16,329 nt of DNA from an uncultured Fretibacterium sp. (GCA_937915755.1 CALGGR010000242.1:1-16329), one strand, 5' to 3'; positions 1-9,143 are shown, numbered from the stretch's first letter. Notes: generated by a model not told the origin, from the sequence alone. Numbers and translations: made by a program.

Positions 1-32
1 TCACATATAAATACTCTGTTACAGAGGTTATG

Positions 33-359
33 TTAATTGTGAAGACAGGTTCTAATTTCTAATGCTACATGTTCAGACAGATCCATTTTCATAAATTCCG
101 TAGCAAAATACCGCACGGCCAGGAACACTGCAACAATCGCAGCAAGTGCCATAACACGGTGCGAGTTTTTTTTCTGAACGGCACGGCTGAAAACAATCTT
201 TTTAACCATGTTTTCAACCAACATACCGACAACAAGACAAATAATCGCGCTCAGCCATATTGAATAGCCCATGAGCTTCGGGATTTCAAAGCCGAAGCCA
301 TAACCAAGAGCAGCAATTAAAGCTACCGCTAAATCGTAAATCGTAAATAATTTCTTCAT
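33..359 (-). CDS. Small three-helix membrane protein of unknown function
   Basis: This encodes a 108-residue protein that I do not recognise. Three hydrophobic stretches are visible, at about residues 7-25, 32-50 and 68-86. A basic segment (KKIVFSR...QKKNSHR) lies between the second and third and is probably a cytoplasmic loop. The C-terminal 20 residues are polar. The start is supported by an AGGAAG ribosome-binding site 6 bases before the ATG. It lies 64 nt downstream of the giant surface-protein gene on the same strand, but a terminator-like hairpin lies between them, so it may be expressed separately or by read-through. I see no catalytic motif. It could be a small inner-membrane accessory or a phage-holin-like protein, but nothing in the sequence decides this. 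Confidence 0.65.
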   Translation of the reverse strand: MKKLFTIYDLAVALIAALGYGFGFEIPKLMGYSIWLSAIICLVVGMLVENMVKKIVFSRAVQKKNSHRVMALAAIVAVFLAVRYFATEFMKMDLSEHVALEIRTCLHN

Positions 360-380
360 GTGTATCTTCCTGCTTTAATG

Positions 381-410
381 AAAACCCCCGAGCGTTTTCA
401 CGTTCGAGGG
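381..410 (-). terminator. Rho-independent terminator after the giant surface-protein gene
   Basis: On the minus strand a stem of 10 positions (CCCTCGAACG pairing with CGCTCGGGGG, one mismatch and one G-U) closes a 6-base loop and is followed directly by TTTTCATT. It starts 13 bases after the stop codon of the 1626-residue gene, the expected place for its terminator. Confidence 0.6.
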
Positions 411-423
411 TATGTCCTTACAG

Positions 424-3400
424 TCAATTTTTCCTTCTGAAGGCCATAAGACCGCTCAGTAAGAAGGCTAATGTTCCAAAGCTAAGACCCGCGTTACAGC
501 CGCTGCTTGACGAGGAAACTCCGCCGCCGTTGCTTTCGCTGTCGCTGTCCTCAGTGTTGAATTTAAGGACTCCGGCGGTTTCCCAGACATCGCCGTCTGC
601 GGATTTCTGAACGGTTATCTCATAATCTCCTTTGGGCGTGTAACCTGCTATTGAGCTTACCGTTATAACCGCCTCTTTGCCGTAGTTCTCAGGCGCGGTT
701 TCGTCCTCGCTGGCGGTCTTGAGGGTCTCAAGGGTGATGTCGAGATAGTTACTGTCATCGTCCCCCTCATCCGACACTGAAACAAGCCTGTTGATCTTCA
801 CGCCCGAAATAATCCAGAAAACATTCTCGTCTGCGCTGAGAGTGTAAGTTCTTCCCGTCGCGCTCGAAACTATGTCATCTGAGATTGGCTCAAGCTCAAA
901 ATCAGGATCTACGCCCTCGTAAAATTCTTCAACAGCAGATTCCAGCTCCTCATCAGTCAGAACCATCACTCCGAACGTGGCTGAACTTGCCGCCGCTTTT
1001 ATCTCACTTTCCGAAGCCAGTAATTCAGCCGGCGATACCGTGAACGTAACCTGATTGTTCCCGTTGAACAGTGCAATATCACTCACCATAAACACGTCAG
1101 CTATATCGTCAGCCGCAAGACTGCTCAGGTCAACCACTGTATTGAGGCTCGCTCCCGGAAGTTTCTGACGGCCTGACTGAGTCAGCAAACTACCCATGAA
1201 TAAAGCATAAGGGATTTCTTCCCCGGAATAGCTGAAGTTGGCCGCTATTGTTACGAACGAGTCATCACTGTGCGCCCTCATGTATGCTGCCATGTCGGTT
1301 ATCCTGTTATTATCGCCGTCCGTGAAGTACAACGGAGTCAGCCGCGCTTCATCAGCTGCCGCGCTGAACATTCCCGCACCGCTGGCAAGAACACTTCCGC
1401 CCTTCGGGTCTGTATCACCCTGATTGTAGACCTCGAACGGATAAAATCCCGTGTTGTTCCCGCCGTAATCGTTGAGGGTAGTATTGTCTGCTCTGTAGCG
1501 TCCCTCGTGAACTTCGGTGATTGCGTTTTCCGGGTCTATCTCTACATAGAAATAGTAGTTGTCACCTTTCGGGATGTTCGGTCGCCAGTTGAATACAGCC
1601 GTTCCCCTGTTGTTGGTCTTGTCGTTCCGCCAGCCGCCAAGAGTCATTGATACTGTGCCGATAACAGTCTTTGGAGATGTCGGAGAATTTTCCGTTGTCC
1701 ACGAAAGACGGACGTTGAAATTTCCCGTGTCAACAAAACTCGCGTTATACAAAGGCACACGGATCTCATAATTCTGTTCGTTCACAAGACGTTTATCCGT
1801 GAAGAATGAAAAGTCAGGCATATAGAATCTTATTCCCCTGATTTTCATTGCTGACTGGTCGTATGTGTTTGCCTTGAAATCACTGCCGCTCTTGACAAAC
1901 TTATGAGGAAGCAATAAAGCAGGGTCGGGCATCCTCCGGTATACGCTGGTACTTTCCCATAGCCTTGCGGAATTAATGCTTGAGAGTTCTACTGCTGTCC
2001 CAAGCGTCATAGCTCCCTCTTTGGCTACGAATGGCTGCATTTTGATTGTGTGATCCGCCGCCTGCATTGCCGTAAGTATCGAGCTGCCCTGCAAACTGTA
2101 GCTTATGCGTTCGGATTTGCTGTATTCCTTCGAGAACGTCTTCGGGTTATCACTGTCAGGCATCTTTACTCCTGTAGCTTTGTTCCCGTTAAAGAGTTTG
2201 TCAAAGAATGATATAGTTGAAGTGAACCCGCTCGGAGTTACCTTCTTTTCCGTGTGCTGCATGTTTGAGGTTGCTTTCGTGAAAGTTATTCCCGTGTTGT
2301 CCAGCGTATTGCTGAAGCCCCACATGTTTTGATCCGCAAGAATGCCTGCGTCGTTATAGCCCTCAACATCTCCGATCTGAGACGGATATGAGAAGAAGTT
2401 ACCCTCCTCATGAAGCGGCTGATACAGATCGTCATTTATCGAGGATAACGTACGAAGCGCAGAGTTTTCACTCATCGTAAACGTCAGGAAAAGCTCTTTT
2501 TCACCCTGCACCGTACTGGGCTTATCTATCGGATTCGAGTCAATTCTCGGCCCGGCAGCAAGCCACATCGGTATCGGCCTCGTCAGCACCGGATAACGCC
2601 ATATATGCCTCGCAGTGTCAGTAAACAGAATGCTGTCGTGTGTAGTCGCCGTGATGGTCTTGTCGATAATTGTCGTTGATGATTCGGAGTTAGTCCGCTG
2701 GTCTATCGAGTCAATTTTGTCCGTCAGGAAGTTCATCATCTGTGGAAGTTGGGCTGTCGGGCTTGGAGGCTCCCAAACCGCGGCTAGCTTCTGCTCCGTA
2801 GTCATATTCCCGACTTTTATACCGTGCGCTATATTGCCGATTGCAGACGCGAATCCTACGAGACCTTTTACTTTGCCGAATGTCCCCTGAACTTTCTTGT
2901 CAGTTCCATTTGGGTCGACCGCAAACATTGTCTCAATCGACTGGCTCAAGTCCTGCTTCACGGTGTTTGTCGTGGAATCAGTAGTTGAGCTGCCGTATGA
3001 AACTGTCATATTACCGCCGTTCGTGGCGTCGCTGTACGTGAAGTTTACAGGATTTTTTGTAAGGGCTTTTCCGTCCGCGCTCACATTGTCAACGTGGTAA
3101 GGAATTGCGCTGAGTGCCGCGACATAACTTCTGTTTGAACGCTTCCTCATGTGTGAAGGAGTGCCGAGTTCAACGCCCTCTCCGGCAAGGTCAACCGCCA
3201 CAAGTCCGCGCCACGTTTCAGAGCCTGTTGCGTCCCTAAGTGCGATTTTCCCGTCCTCGAAACCGTCAAATTGTTGGCTGGCGTTGAGTTTCGTCTTGAA
3301 GATTGTTACGCAGTCGTTGCCGTCTCTGTCCTTCCACGACACCGCAATATCATCAACTGTCCTCGCATTGCCGAGTTTGCCGGTGAAAGGCCCTGCCGCT

Positions 3401-5304
3401 ATCGAGAACATACGGGGCGCATACATGTAGGCTATGTAGTCGGGGTTTGTACCCTCATTCTTGTTGTCGCTTTCGTACATCCCATCGTAATGGACGTAAC
3501 GCCACTCAATGAAAGGTTTATCGCCGAGAAGTTTTGTGTTTTTGTCCTGAGCAAGGCCGTACAGAACACCGTAATTGTAGTTGTTTTCACCGCTCTGGCC
3601 GCCACCCTTCACGTGAGAGTCATCATGAATTGGCTTTATTGAACCCCTGTTGAATGTCCAGACAGCAAGGTGAGGATAAGCGTAAAAATCGTCCCACCTC
3701 AAGCTAAAACCCTTAATTTTTGCGTCCCATTTCTTATGGTGAACATATCCGAGCAGAAGGGTAACAATCTCGCTTTTGCCGTCTCCGTCAAGGTCAGCCG
3801 CAACAGCCCTCAGTCCGACAACTCCTGAAACCCACGCTTCGGGAAGGTCATCATTCCAATTGTCTTTAAGTCTCTCGCTATGGTAGTCCTTCGCTGCTTC
3901 ATCAGTATCGATCTCGCCTTTATTAGCATTCCACTGATAGACCTTGCAGTTCACATCACCGACCATAGGGCCTTCGCGCCAGCCTTTATCGTTCTTGAGG
4001 GCAGCTGCTCTGTGTGGTCTCTTGTAAAGTACAGCAATTTCGTCCTTGCCGTCCCCGTCAAAATCCCCTGCGGTCATGTCGCTTACCGGCTGATTTTCAA
4101 GCTGACCATTCCACCACAAGTCAGAGGTGTCAACCTGTATTCCGCTTTCACCGCCCAGAGACTTAACATCAAGTTTTCCGTTTGAGAAATTCAACTTGTA
4201 AACGAAAAGCTTTATCTCAGTTCGCAAGTGCAGCATCAATGCTACTTCGTTATTGTACTTGTCGCCGTCAAAATCCCCGACCGCCATTGACACAATATAC
4301 GGCTTCTGTCTGAAAGGAGTTGTCCGCGTCAGGTCGGTCAAAGCCTCATACGTCATATTGCCGTTATCGTCTGCATTGAGGGCGAAAAATTCGAGGCGCA
4401 CTTCTTGATCACTTTTTGGACATATCAATCTGAAATATCTATAATACGTTCTAAAATACTGGGAATCGTGATAGGGTTGATCGTCGTAGCGCGACCAGTC
4501 GTCCACTCTGGTCAACCCCGAAGCGGCAACAAAAATTTCACGGTCATAGCCCTTTACGGACATAACTCCTGTTCCGTACACCTCGCTGATACAATTTTCA
4601 ATGGTAGTAACTGTAGTATCACGTTTAACCGTAAATGCATTTGAAAACGCCGGTGATGTGTATGTGCCGAAATCCGAAATGCTTACCGTATTTGCGAGAT
4701 TGTCAGGAGTTGCGCCGACCATATTTTCGTCTCTGGTGCTGGAAAGAGTCTTGAAGAAATACTTCAGGCTGCCGTTAGGGGCTATGTTGTGGAACATCAA
4801 CGCTCTTTTGCCGTTGTAGAGTCTGCGAGACACGGCAGGACGGTAAAACTTAGGCTCGCCTTCATATATAGGCACACGTATCATTTCCCTGTCATACTCC
4901 GTTTCGCGCTTTTCATATTTCCATCTGGGTTCTTCCATCAGTCTGGCCTCTTCCCTCTTAGACTCTTCAGACATTTCATACAGATGTATCTCCTTCATCT
5001 TGGTAATGGAAACGTCCGGGTTTGGGTTTGACCAAATCTTCCGCTTTGCCGACGCTGAACCGTCCGCACCGAACAATGAGGTGAATACGTCAAGATAGGT
5101 GTTGTCGTTGTTGCTCGAGCCCCTGACGGTGATTAGTCCCTTCTTTGGGAGTGAGAGATCCCCCCTGTTGACTTCCTTGACTATGTCGTCAACGCTTCCG
5201 ATTGCTTTGCCGTTTATCGTCTGAGCGGCTTCCGCAAACTCTCCGCAAAACTGAAGACAGAATACCGCCATCAGAATTGCCGTGAGTAATCTTAACTTGC
5301 GCAT
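424..5304 (-). CDS. Giant Synerg-CTERM surface protein with FG-GAP/VCBS-type calcium-binding repeats
   Basis: This is a 1626-residue exported protein. Residues 1-27 form a signal peptide (basic start, hydrophobic core, AEAA-type cleavage site). FG-GAP/VCBS-like motifs with the Asp-rich calcium-binding pattern occur at about 343-354 (GDFDGDKYNNEV), 413-422 (GDFDGDGKDE) and 503-512 (ADLDGDGKSE). Weaker copies near 649-664 and 701-712 suggest a beta-propeller over roughly 335-720. Residues 720-1150 match nothing I know. Residues 1158-1295 resemble a CARDB-type beta-sandwich (extracellular adhesion-like). The C-terminus has an acidic stretch, a Gly/Ser linker, GCNAG (1602-1606), a hydrophobic segment (1608-1622) and RRKN: a Synerg-CTERM sorting signal. 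The start has an AAGGAAG ribosome-binding site and a good upstream promoter. A surface adhesin or sensor role is likely from architecture, but the ligand is unknown. Confidence 0.9.
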   Translation of the reverse strand: MRKLRLLTAILMAVFCLQFCGEFAEAAQTINGKAIGSVDDIVKEVNRGDLSLPKKGLITVRGSSNNDNTYLDVFTSLFGADGSASAKRKIWSNPNPDVSITKMKEIHLYEMSEESKREEARLMEEPRWKYEKRETEYDREMIRVPIYEGEPKFYRPAVSRRLYNGKRALMFHNIAPNGSLKYFFKTLSSTRDENMVGATPDNLANTVSISDFGTYTSPAFSNAFTVKRDTTVTTIENCISEVYGTGVMSVKGYDREIFVAASGLTRVDDWSRYDDQPYHDSQYFRTYYRYFRLICPKSDQEVRLEFFALNADDNGNMTYEALTDLTRTTPFRQKPYIVSMAVGDFDGDKYNNEVALMLHLRTEIKLFVYKLNFSNGKLDVKSLGGESGIQVDTSDLWWNGQLENQPVSDMTAGDFDGDGKDEIAVLYKRPHRAAALKNDKGWREGPMVGDVNCKVYQWNANKGEIDTDEAAKDYHSERLKDNWNDDLPEAWVSGVVGLRAVAADLDGDGKSEIVTLLLGYVHHKKWDAKIKGFSLRWDDFYAYPHLAVWTFNRGSIKPIHDDSHVKGGGQSGENNYNYGVLYGLAQDKNTKLLGDKPFIEWRYVHYDGMYESDNKNEGTNPDYIAYMYAPRMFSIAAGPFTGKLGNARTVDDIAVSWKDRDGNDCVTIFKTKLNASQQFDGFEDGKIALRDATGSETWRGLVAVDLAGEGVELGTPSHMRKRSNRSYVAALSAIPYHVDNVSADGKALTKNPVNFTYSDATNGGNMTVSYGSSTTDSTTNTVKQDLSQSIETMFAVDPNGTDKKVQGTFGKVKGLVGFASAIGNIAHGIKVGNMTTEQKLAAVWEPPSPTAQLPQMMNFLTDKIDSIDQRTNSESSTTIIDKTITATTHDSILFTDTARHIWRYPVLTRPIPMWLAAGPRIDSNPIDKPSTVQGEKELFLTFTMSENSALRTLSSINDDLYQPLHEEGNFFSYPSQIGDVEGYNDAGILADQNMWGFSNTLDNTGITFTKATSNMQHTEKKVTPSGFTSTISFFDKLFNGNKATGVKMPDSDNPKTFSKEYSKSERISYSLQGSSILTAMQAADHTIKMQPFVAKEGAMTLGTAVELSSINSARLWESTSVYRRMPDPALLLPHKFVKSGSDFKANTYDQSAMKIRGIRFYMPDFSFFTDKRLVNEQNYEIRVPLYNASFVDTGNFNVRLSWTTENSPTSPKTVIGTVSMTLGGWRNDKTNNRGTAVFNWRPNIPKGDNYYFYVEIDPENAITEVHEGRYRADNTTLNDYGGNNTGFYPFEVYNQGDTDPKGGSVLASGAGMFSAAADEARLTPLYFTDGDNNRITDMAAYMRAHSDDSFVTIAANFSYSGEEIPYALFMGSLLTQSGRQKLPGASLNTVVDLSSLAADDIADVFMVSDIALFNGNNQVTFTVSPAELLASESEIKAAASSATFGVMVLTDEELESAVEEFYEGVDPDFELEPISDDIVSSATGRTYTLSADENVFWIISGVKINRLVSVSDEGDDDSNYLDITLETLKTASEDETAPENYGKEAVITVSSIAGYTPKGDYEITVQKSADGDVWETAGVLKFNTEDSDSESNGGGVSSSSSGCNAGLSFGTLAFLLSGLMAFRRKN

Positions 5305-5338
5305 GATATTGATACTTCCTTTCGTTAAAGTTTTTTTT

Positions 5339-5367
5339 ATTATCTATTCTTGCTCTGTTGCAGTCAA
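5339..5367 (-). promoter_or_regulatory. Sigma-70-type promoter for the giant surface-protein gene
   Basis: On the minus strand TTGACT (5362-5367) and GATAAT (5339-5344) are separated by exactly 17 bases and point toward the 1626-residue gene, whose ATG is at 5304. The predicted 5' untranslated region is about 25-30 nt and contains the AAGGAAG ribosome-binding site. The promoter lies in the 157-bp intergenic region shared with the divergent regulator gene, so it is a plausible target of that regulator. Confidence 0.55.
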
Positions 5368-5461
5368 AGTAGTTTCCATATTGTCAAATCTGCTCCACGC
5401 ATTTTTACATCGCGCCGGTTTATCATAACTGCGAACATAAAATAGGAGGCACATTGATTGA

Positions 5462-6061
5462 ATGAAGACTTTATTTGCCAGAACTCTGCGCACACTTAGA
5501 GAAAACAGAGGGCTTTCACAAAAACAGCTCGGACAAAAAATGTTCGTCAATCATTCTACCGTTGCACGCTGGGAAAATGCCAGCAGACTGCCCGACGCTG
5601 TTATGATTTGCCGGATTGCTGATTGTCTCGGTGTTGATGTCAATGAATTGTTCAGGCTCGCGGCTCAGAGCGAAGAAAATCCAAACGTCATTATCGTTGA
5701 CGACAGCAAGGTAATTCTCTCTGACTGTCTGGCTGTACTGGGGGAAGTCATGCCTAACGCTACAATAACGGGCTTTATTTGGCCGTTGGAAGCGATTGAA
5801 TATGCAAAAAAGAATCGTGTTGCTCTGGCTGTCCTCGATATTGAACTGGGAACATCAAGCGGTCTTGATCTTTGCGGAACTCTGCTTGAAATCAATCCAC
5901 GCACAAACATTGTGTTTCTGACTGCCTATGCTGATTACTCATTCGACGCATGGAAAACTAAGGCAAGCGGTTTCATGCTGAAGCCCCTGACTGCGGAGGA
6001 CGTAAAGGAACAGCTGAAAAAGTTACGTTATCCGTTTTCAGCAGGAGATGTTGAGCAATGA
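5462..6061 (+). CDS. Response regulator with N-terminal XRE helix-turn-helix and C-terminal receiver domain
   Basis: This is a 199-residue regulator. Residues 5-65 form a Cro/C1-type (XRE) DNA-binding domain, visible in RENRGLSQKQLGQKM followed by NHSTVARWENASRLPD. Residues 74-190 form a CheY-like receiver domain: acidic pair D80/D81, phospho-acceptor D126 (VLDIELG), T154 (FLTAY) and K174 (MLKPL), so all phosphorylation residues are present. The order is the reverse of most response regulators, where the receiver comes first. It overlaps the downstream sensor kinase by 4 nt (ATGA), so the two are translationally coupled partners. An AGGAGG sequence lies 12 bases before the ATG; this is a long spacing, but no nearer in-frame start is seen. 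It is divergent from the giant surface-protein gene, which it may regulate (inference). Confidence 0.88.
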   Translation: MKTLFARTLRTLRENRGLSQKQLGQKMFVNHSTVARWENASRLPDAVMICRIADCLGVDVNELFRLAAQSEENPNVIIVDDSKVILSDCLAVLGEVMPNATITGFIWPLEAIEYAKKNRVALAVLDIELGTSSGLDLCGTLLEINPRTNIVFLTAYADYSFDAWKTKASGFMLKPLTAEDVKEQLKKLRYPFSAGDVEQ

Positions 6062-7356
6062 TTTTCTGGTACGATTTCTTCTTCTACTATTTTGCGAGCG
6101 GCGCGACTCTTCTGTTAAGTTTGCTGGGACTGTGGTTCATCGCCATCATGCCCAATGTAGACCGCTGGAGCAAACGTTTTTTTCGGATACTTTTTGCCGC
6201 TTTTGTGCTGTTGAGCTTGAACTGTATCATTCAGGTTGTTTTGTACAGTCATACAGTCCCGATTGCGTCTCTATATATCACATTCATTCTGGAATCCCTG
6301 CTACTCTCGATGACTCTGCCTATGATTACGGTTTATCTTCTGCACTGCTGCGGAGAAGGTGTGTGCTCAAGCAAGCTGTTTTATGCCGTGCTGAGTCTAT
6401 GGGCAGTCTTTTGCGCAATGCTTGTAATTGCTCCGTTCATTGGAGGCTTCTACTATTTTACGCCTGACAACAGATATTACCGCGACTCTTGGTATCCGCT
6501 GCTGATGGTGCCGCCGCTCGTTCTGTTGTTGCTCAATATCGGAGGACTGATGCGGAGGCGGAAGCGGCTTTCACATAAAGCATTCCTCAGCTTTCTCTTG
6601 GCCATGCTGCCCACGACAGTAATGTTAGTGATAAATACATTCATCGAAGTATACCCGCTCGTAGACATATGCGTTGTCATGTCCGCACTGTCTATGTACA
6701 GCCTTATATTGTCCGATCAGGTTGAACAGTATTTGAGCCGGCAGCGGGAAATCGCCAATCAGCGCAACAGCATTATGGTGCTGCAAATGCGGCCTCACTT
6801 CATCTATAACACAATGACGAGTATATATTGCCTCTGCGGTCAGAATCCTAAACTTGCCCGGCAGGTTATCATGGATTTCACAACATACCTGCGCAAGAAC
6901 TTTACCGCCATTGCGAGCGCAACGCCAATTCCATTTTCTTCGGAGCTGGAACACACACGCGCCTACCTTGCTGTAGAACAAGCTCAATATGAGGACAGCC
7001 TGTTTGTTGAGTACGACACTCCGCATATATGGTTTCGGGTGCCTCCGCTGACGTTGCAGCCCATTGTTGAGAATGCCGTCAAGCATGGCCGGGATCCGTA
7101 TGCAGGCCCGTTCAGAATATCCATTAAGACGCGGAAAACGGATTCAGGAAGTGAGATTGTTGTTGCGGATAACGGGCGCGGTTTTAACCCTGCCGATGAC
7201 AGCGAAACTCATACAGCCCTCAAAAATATTCAGCAAAGGCTGGAAATCATGTGCGGAGGAAGCCTGACGATAACGCCCAATGACGGCGGAGGAACTGTAG
7301 TAACGGTGATAATTCCGGACAGTTCTGAAAGACAAAAAGGATTTGACGCTCTGTAA
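6058..7356 (+). CDS. LytS/YehU-like membrane sensor histidine kinase
   Basis: This is a 432-residue sensor kinase. Residues 1-218 are a membrane domain with about six to seven hydrophobic helices (about 12-32, 40-63, 68-96, 106-131, 145-164, 174-195, 202-217). Residues 219-300 are the His_kinase domain of the LytS type, with phospho-acceptor H247 in LQMRPHFIYNTM. Residues 328-420 are the GHKL ATPase domain: N box PIVENAVKHG (E338, N339), DNGRGF (371-376), and a final GGGTVVTVIIP strand. All catalytic residues are present. LytS-class kinases usually partner LytTR regulators, so pairing with an XRE-receiver protein is atypical. The N-terminal membrane part is not an obvious 5TM-LytS domain by eye and its signal is unknown. 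Translation is coupled to the upstream regulator by an ATGA overlap. Confidence 0.88.
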   Translation: MIFWYDFFFYYFASGATLLLSLLGLWFIAIMPNVDRWSKRFFRILFAAFVLLSLNCIIQVVLYSHTVPIASLYITFILESLLLSMTLPMITVYLLHCCGEGVCSSKLFYAVLSLWAVFCAMLVIAPFIGGFYYFTPDNRYYRDSWYPLLMVPPLVLLLLNIGGLMRRRKRLSHKAFLSFLLAMLPTTVMLVINTFIEVYPLVDICVVMSALSMYSLILSDQVEQYLSRQREIANQRNSIMVLQMRPHFIYNTMTSIYCLCGQNPKLARQVIMDFTTYLRKNFTAIASATPIPFSSELEHTRAYLAVEQAQYEDSLFVEYDTPHIWFRVPPLTLQPIVENAVKHGRDPYAGPFRISIKTRKTDSGSEIVVADNGRGFNPADDSETHTALKNIQQRLEIMCGGSLTITPNDGGGTVVTVIIPDSSERQKGFDAL

Positions 7357-7397
7357 ACCCCCTTACGCTAACGGAGAAAAAATAGTAGCATGTCATT

Positions 7398-7420
7398 GCC
7401 GGGATATACGCGCTCCCGGC
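7398..7420 (+). other. GC-rich hairpin in the leader between kinase and amidase genes
   Basis: GCCGGG (7398-7403) pairs perfectly with CCCGGC (7415-7420) around an 11-base loop. It lies 41 bases after the kinase stop and 11 bases before the amidase ribosome-binding site (AGGAGG, 7432-7437). No U-tract follows, so it is not a convincing terminator; an RNA-processing or stability element, or an attenuating structure, is possible. Confidence 0.35.
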
Positions 7421-7445
7421 GAAAATATCATAGGAGGAGATAATT

Positions 7446-9050
7446 ATGAATCTCTCTAAGAAAGCGTTTAGGAAAGCACTTTTTGCATTCATGGCTGGGG
7501 TGCTGATTGCGCTCTTTGCATCAGGCTCAAGTGCAGTTTTTGCCCAGTCGAAGTTTTCGCAGGAAGAACTGGCATACATGCCTGCCGTACAGCTCATAGA
7601 ACTGTTCAAAAAAGGTGAGACAACGCCTAGCGAAGTTCTGGAAGCACAGATTAGCCGTGTAAAGAAGTACAACGGCGAATACAACGTATCGCGCCGGGAC
7701 TTGGTGAACGAGTTGGACACGTTCAATGCCGGTAAGGTCAATGCCATCACCTTCGACAACTTTGACGAGGCCAGGAAGCTGGCAAAGGAAGCCGATGAAC
7801 GCTATCGGGAAGGCTCCGCTCGCGCTCTTGAGGGGATTACCGTCGGCGTAAAGGACGATATTGCAGTCAAGGGATGGCGCGTTGATGCCGCGTCCCTTCT
7901 CCTGAAGGATTCCGAGCCGCGCACCGATGACGAAGCCATGATTCAGAAACTCCGCGAAGAGGGCGCAATATTTGTCTTCCAGACGACAGTACCTGAGCAG
8001 TACATCAGCCCCATGACATGGTCGCGCCTCTACGGTGTCACACGCAATCCGTGGAACCTCTACTACGGCACAGGCGGGTCGTCAGGCGGTTCAGGCGCAG
8101 CACTGGCTGCGGGCTTCTGCACGTTGGCCACAGGCTCCGATATGGGCGGCTCAATCCGCATTCCCGCTGCCATGAACGGGCTGTACGGTTTCAAGCCGCC
8201 GTTCGGTCGCGTTGCCACATCGGATAACGCATACGAAACTTACGGACCGATAGCTCGCACTTTTGCCGACTTGGTGCTAATGCAGAATGTCGTTGTCGGC
8301 CCCAGCCCTAAGATTCATGCTTCAATCCGTCCCAAGCTCGACTATCCTCAGGAATACGCTCCGATTGAGGGGCAGAAGGTCGCCGTCGCCTATTTCAAGA
8401 ACTGGATTAAGGGCGGTCTGAGCCAGGAATCCGACCATGCCATAGATACCGTAGTCGCGGCACTGGAGAAGGCCGGAGCGCAGGTTGAACGGATAGAACT
8501 CGACTTTACCGCCGAAAGCTTCATGCCGATCTATCTCAGGGGACTCATGTCGACAAACATGTACTCCATATTCGATGGTTTGGAAGAGCATCGCGACATG
8601 TTCTGCTCGTACGTGAGGACCATAGAGACGTACGCGGGCAAGCTGACTCCGCAGAATCAGGTTGACGCGGCAAATCTGATTACGAAGCTGCATCAGGACG
8701 TACAGCGGAAGGTCTTCGAGAATGGTTGCATTGCTCTGGTCATGCCCACGCTGGCAACGCCGCATTTCCCCGCAGATCTTGAAGCTACACCTGATAAAGC
8801 AGCACAGGTACACGGGAAAAAACATTACAGCACTAACCTTGTTTTGACACCGATTTGGAATCTTGCCAGCAGATATCCGGTTGTGTCGATGCCGGTTGAA
8901 CTGTCCGACAAAAACGTTCCCGTCGGCGTGCAGATTGTCAGCAACACCTATGATGATTTGAATGCCTTCCGTGTGGCATACGCCCTGTCAAAAGTCATTG
9001 CTCCTCTTTATAGTGATGGGCGTTTCCCAGATTTCAGGAATGCAAAATAG
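7446..9050 (+). CDS. Exported amidase-signature family hydrolase
   Basis: This is a 534-residue protein of the amidase-signature (AS) family, which hydrolyses carboxamide bonds. The Ser-cisSer-Lys triad is intact: K136 in ITVGVKDDI, cis-Ser S212 in the Gly/Ser-rich loop GTGGSSGGSGAA, and nucleophile S236 in GSDMGGSIRIP, with the 24-residue cisSer-to-Ser distance typical of the family. Residues 1-33 look like a signal peptide (KK start, hydrophobic core at 11-24, cleavage near VFAQ), so the enzyme probably acts outside the cytoplasm, unlike GatA. A strong AGGAGG ribosome-binding site lies 8 bases upstream of the ATG. The gene follows the two-component pair by 89 nt on the same strand and might be co-transcribed with it. 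The substrate cannot be told from sequence; peptide amides, aryl or fatty amides and peptidoglycan-type amides are open. It is visibly more GC-rich than the genes to its right. Confidence 0.9.
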   Translation: MNLSKKAFRKALFAFMAGVLIALFASGSSAVFAQSKFSQEELAYMPAVQLIELFKKGETTPSEVLEAQISRVKKYNGEYNVSRRDLVNELDTFNAGKVNAITFDNFDEARKLAKEADERYREGSARALEGITVGVKDDIAVKGWRVDAASLLLKDSEPRTDDEAMIQKLREEGAIFVFQTTVPEQYISPMTWSRLYGVTRNPWNLYYGTGGSSGGSGAALAAGFCTLATGSDMGGSIRIPAAMNGLYGFKPPFGRVATSDNAYETYGPIARTFADLVLMQNVVVGPSPKIHASIRPKLDYPQEYAPIEGQKVAVAYFKNWIKGGLSQESDHAIDTVVAALEKAGAQVERIELDFTAESFMPIYLRGLMSTNMYSIFDGLEEHRDMFCSYVRTIETYAGKLTPQNQVDAANLITKLHQDVQRKVFENGCIALVMPTLATPHFPADLEATPDKAAQVHGKKHYSTNLVLTPIWNLASRYPVVSMPVELSDKNVPVGVQIVSNTYDDLNAFRVAYALSKVIAPLYSDGRFPDFRNAK

Positions 9051-9112
9051 TAAGTACAAAAAGCAGATGACCAACGTGGAATAGGACACGATGGAACACA
9101 TTGGATATAACG

Positions 9113-9143
9113 AACGGCACTCGGTATCGCACCGGGTGTCGTT
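9113..9143 (+). terminator. Probable transcription terminator downstream of the amidase gene
   Basis: A 12-pair stem (9113-9124 with 9132-9143, two of the pairs G-U) closes a 7-base loop, 62 bases after the amidase stop. Only a short T run (GTTT) is present at its base, so the intrinsic-terminator call is tentative. The structure itself is strong, and the compensating G-U pairs suggest it is maintained as RNA. Confidence 0.4.

Noticed and set aside
14..26. Small palindrome CTCTG-TTA-CAGAG after the first minus-strand gene
   Set aside because: A 5-bp stem without a following U-tract is too weak to call a terminator.
3271..3642. Plus-strand frame of 123 codons opposite the giant surface-protein gene, with several others like it
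   Set aside because: All lie wholly within the well-supported minus-strand gene, lack ribosome-binding sites and read as antisense shadows.
5344..5550. 68-codon minus-strand frame across the divergent promoter region
   Set aside because: It overlaps the start and helix-turn-helix part of the regulator gene and the promoter of the giant gene, and has no start signal.
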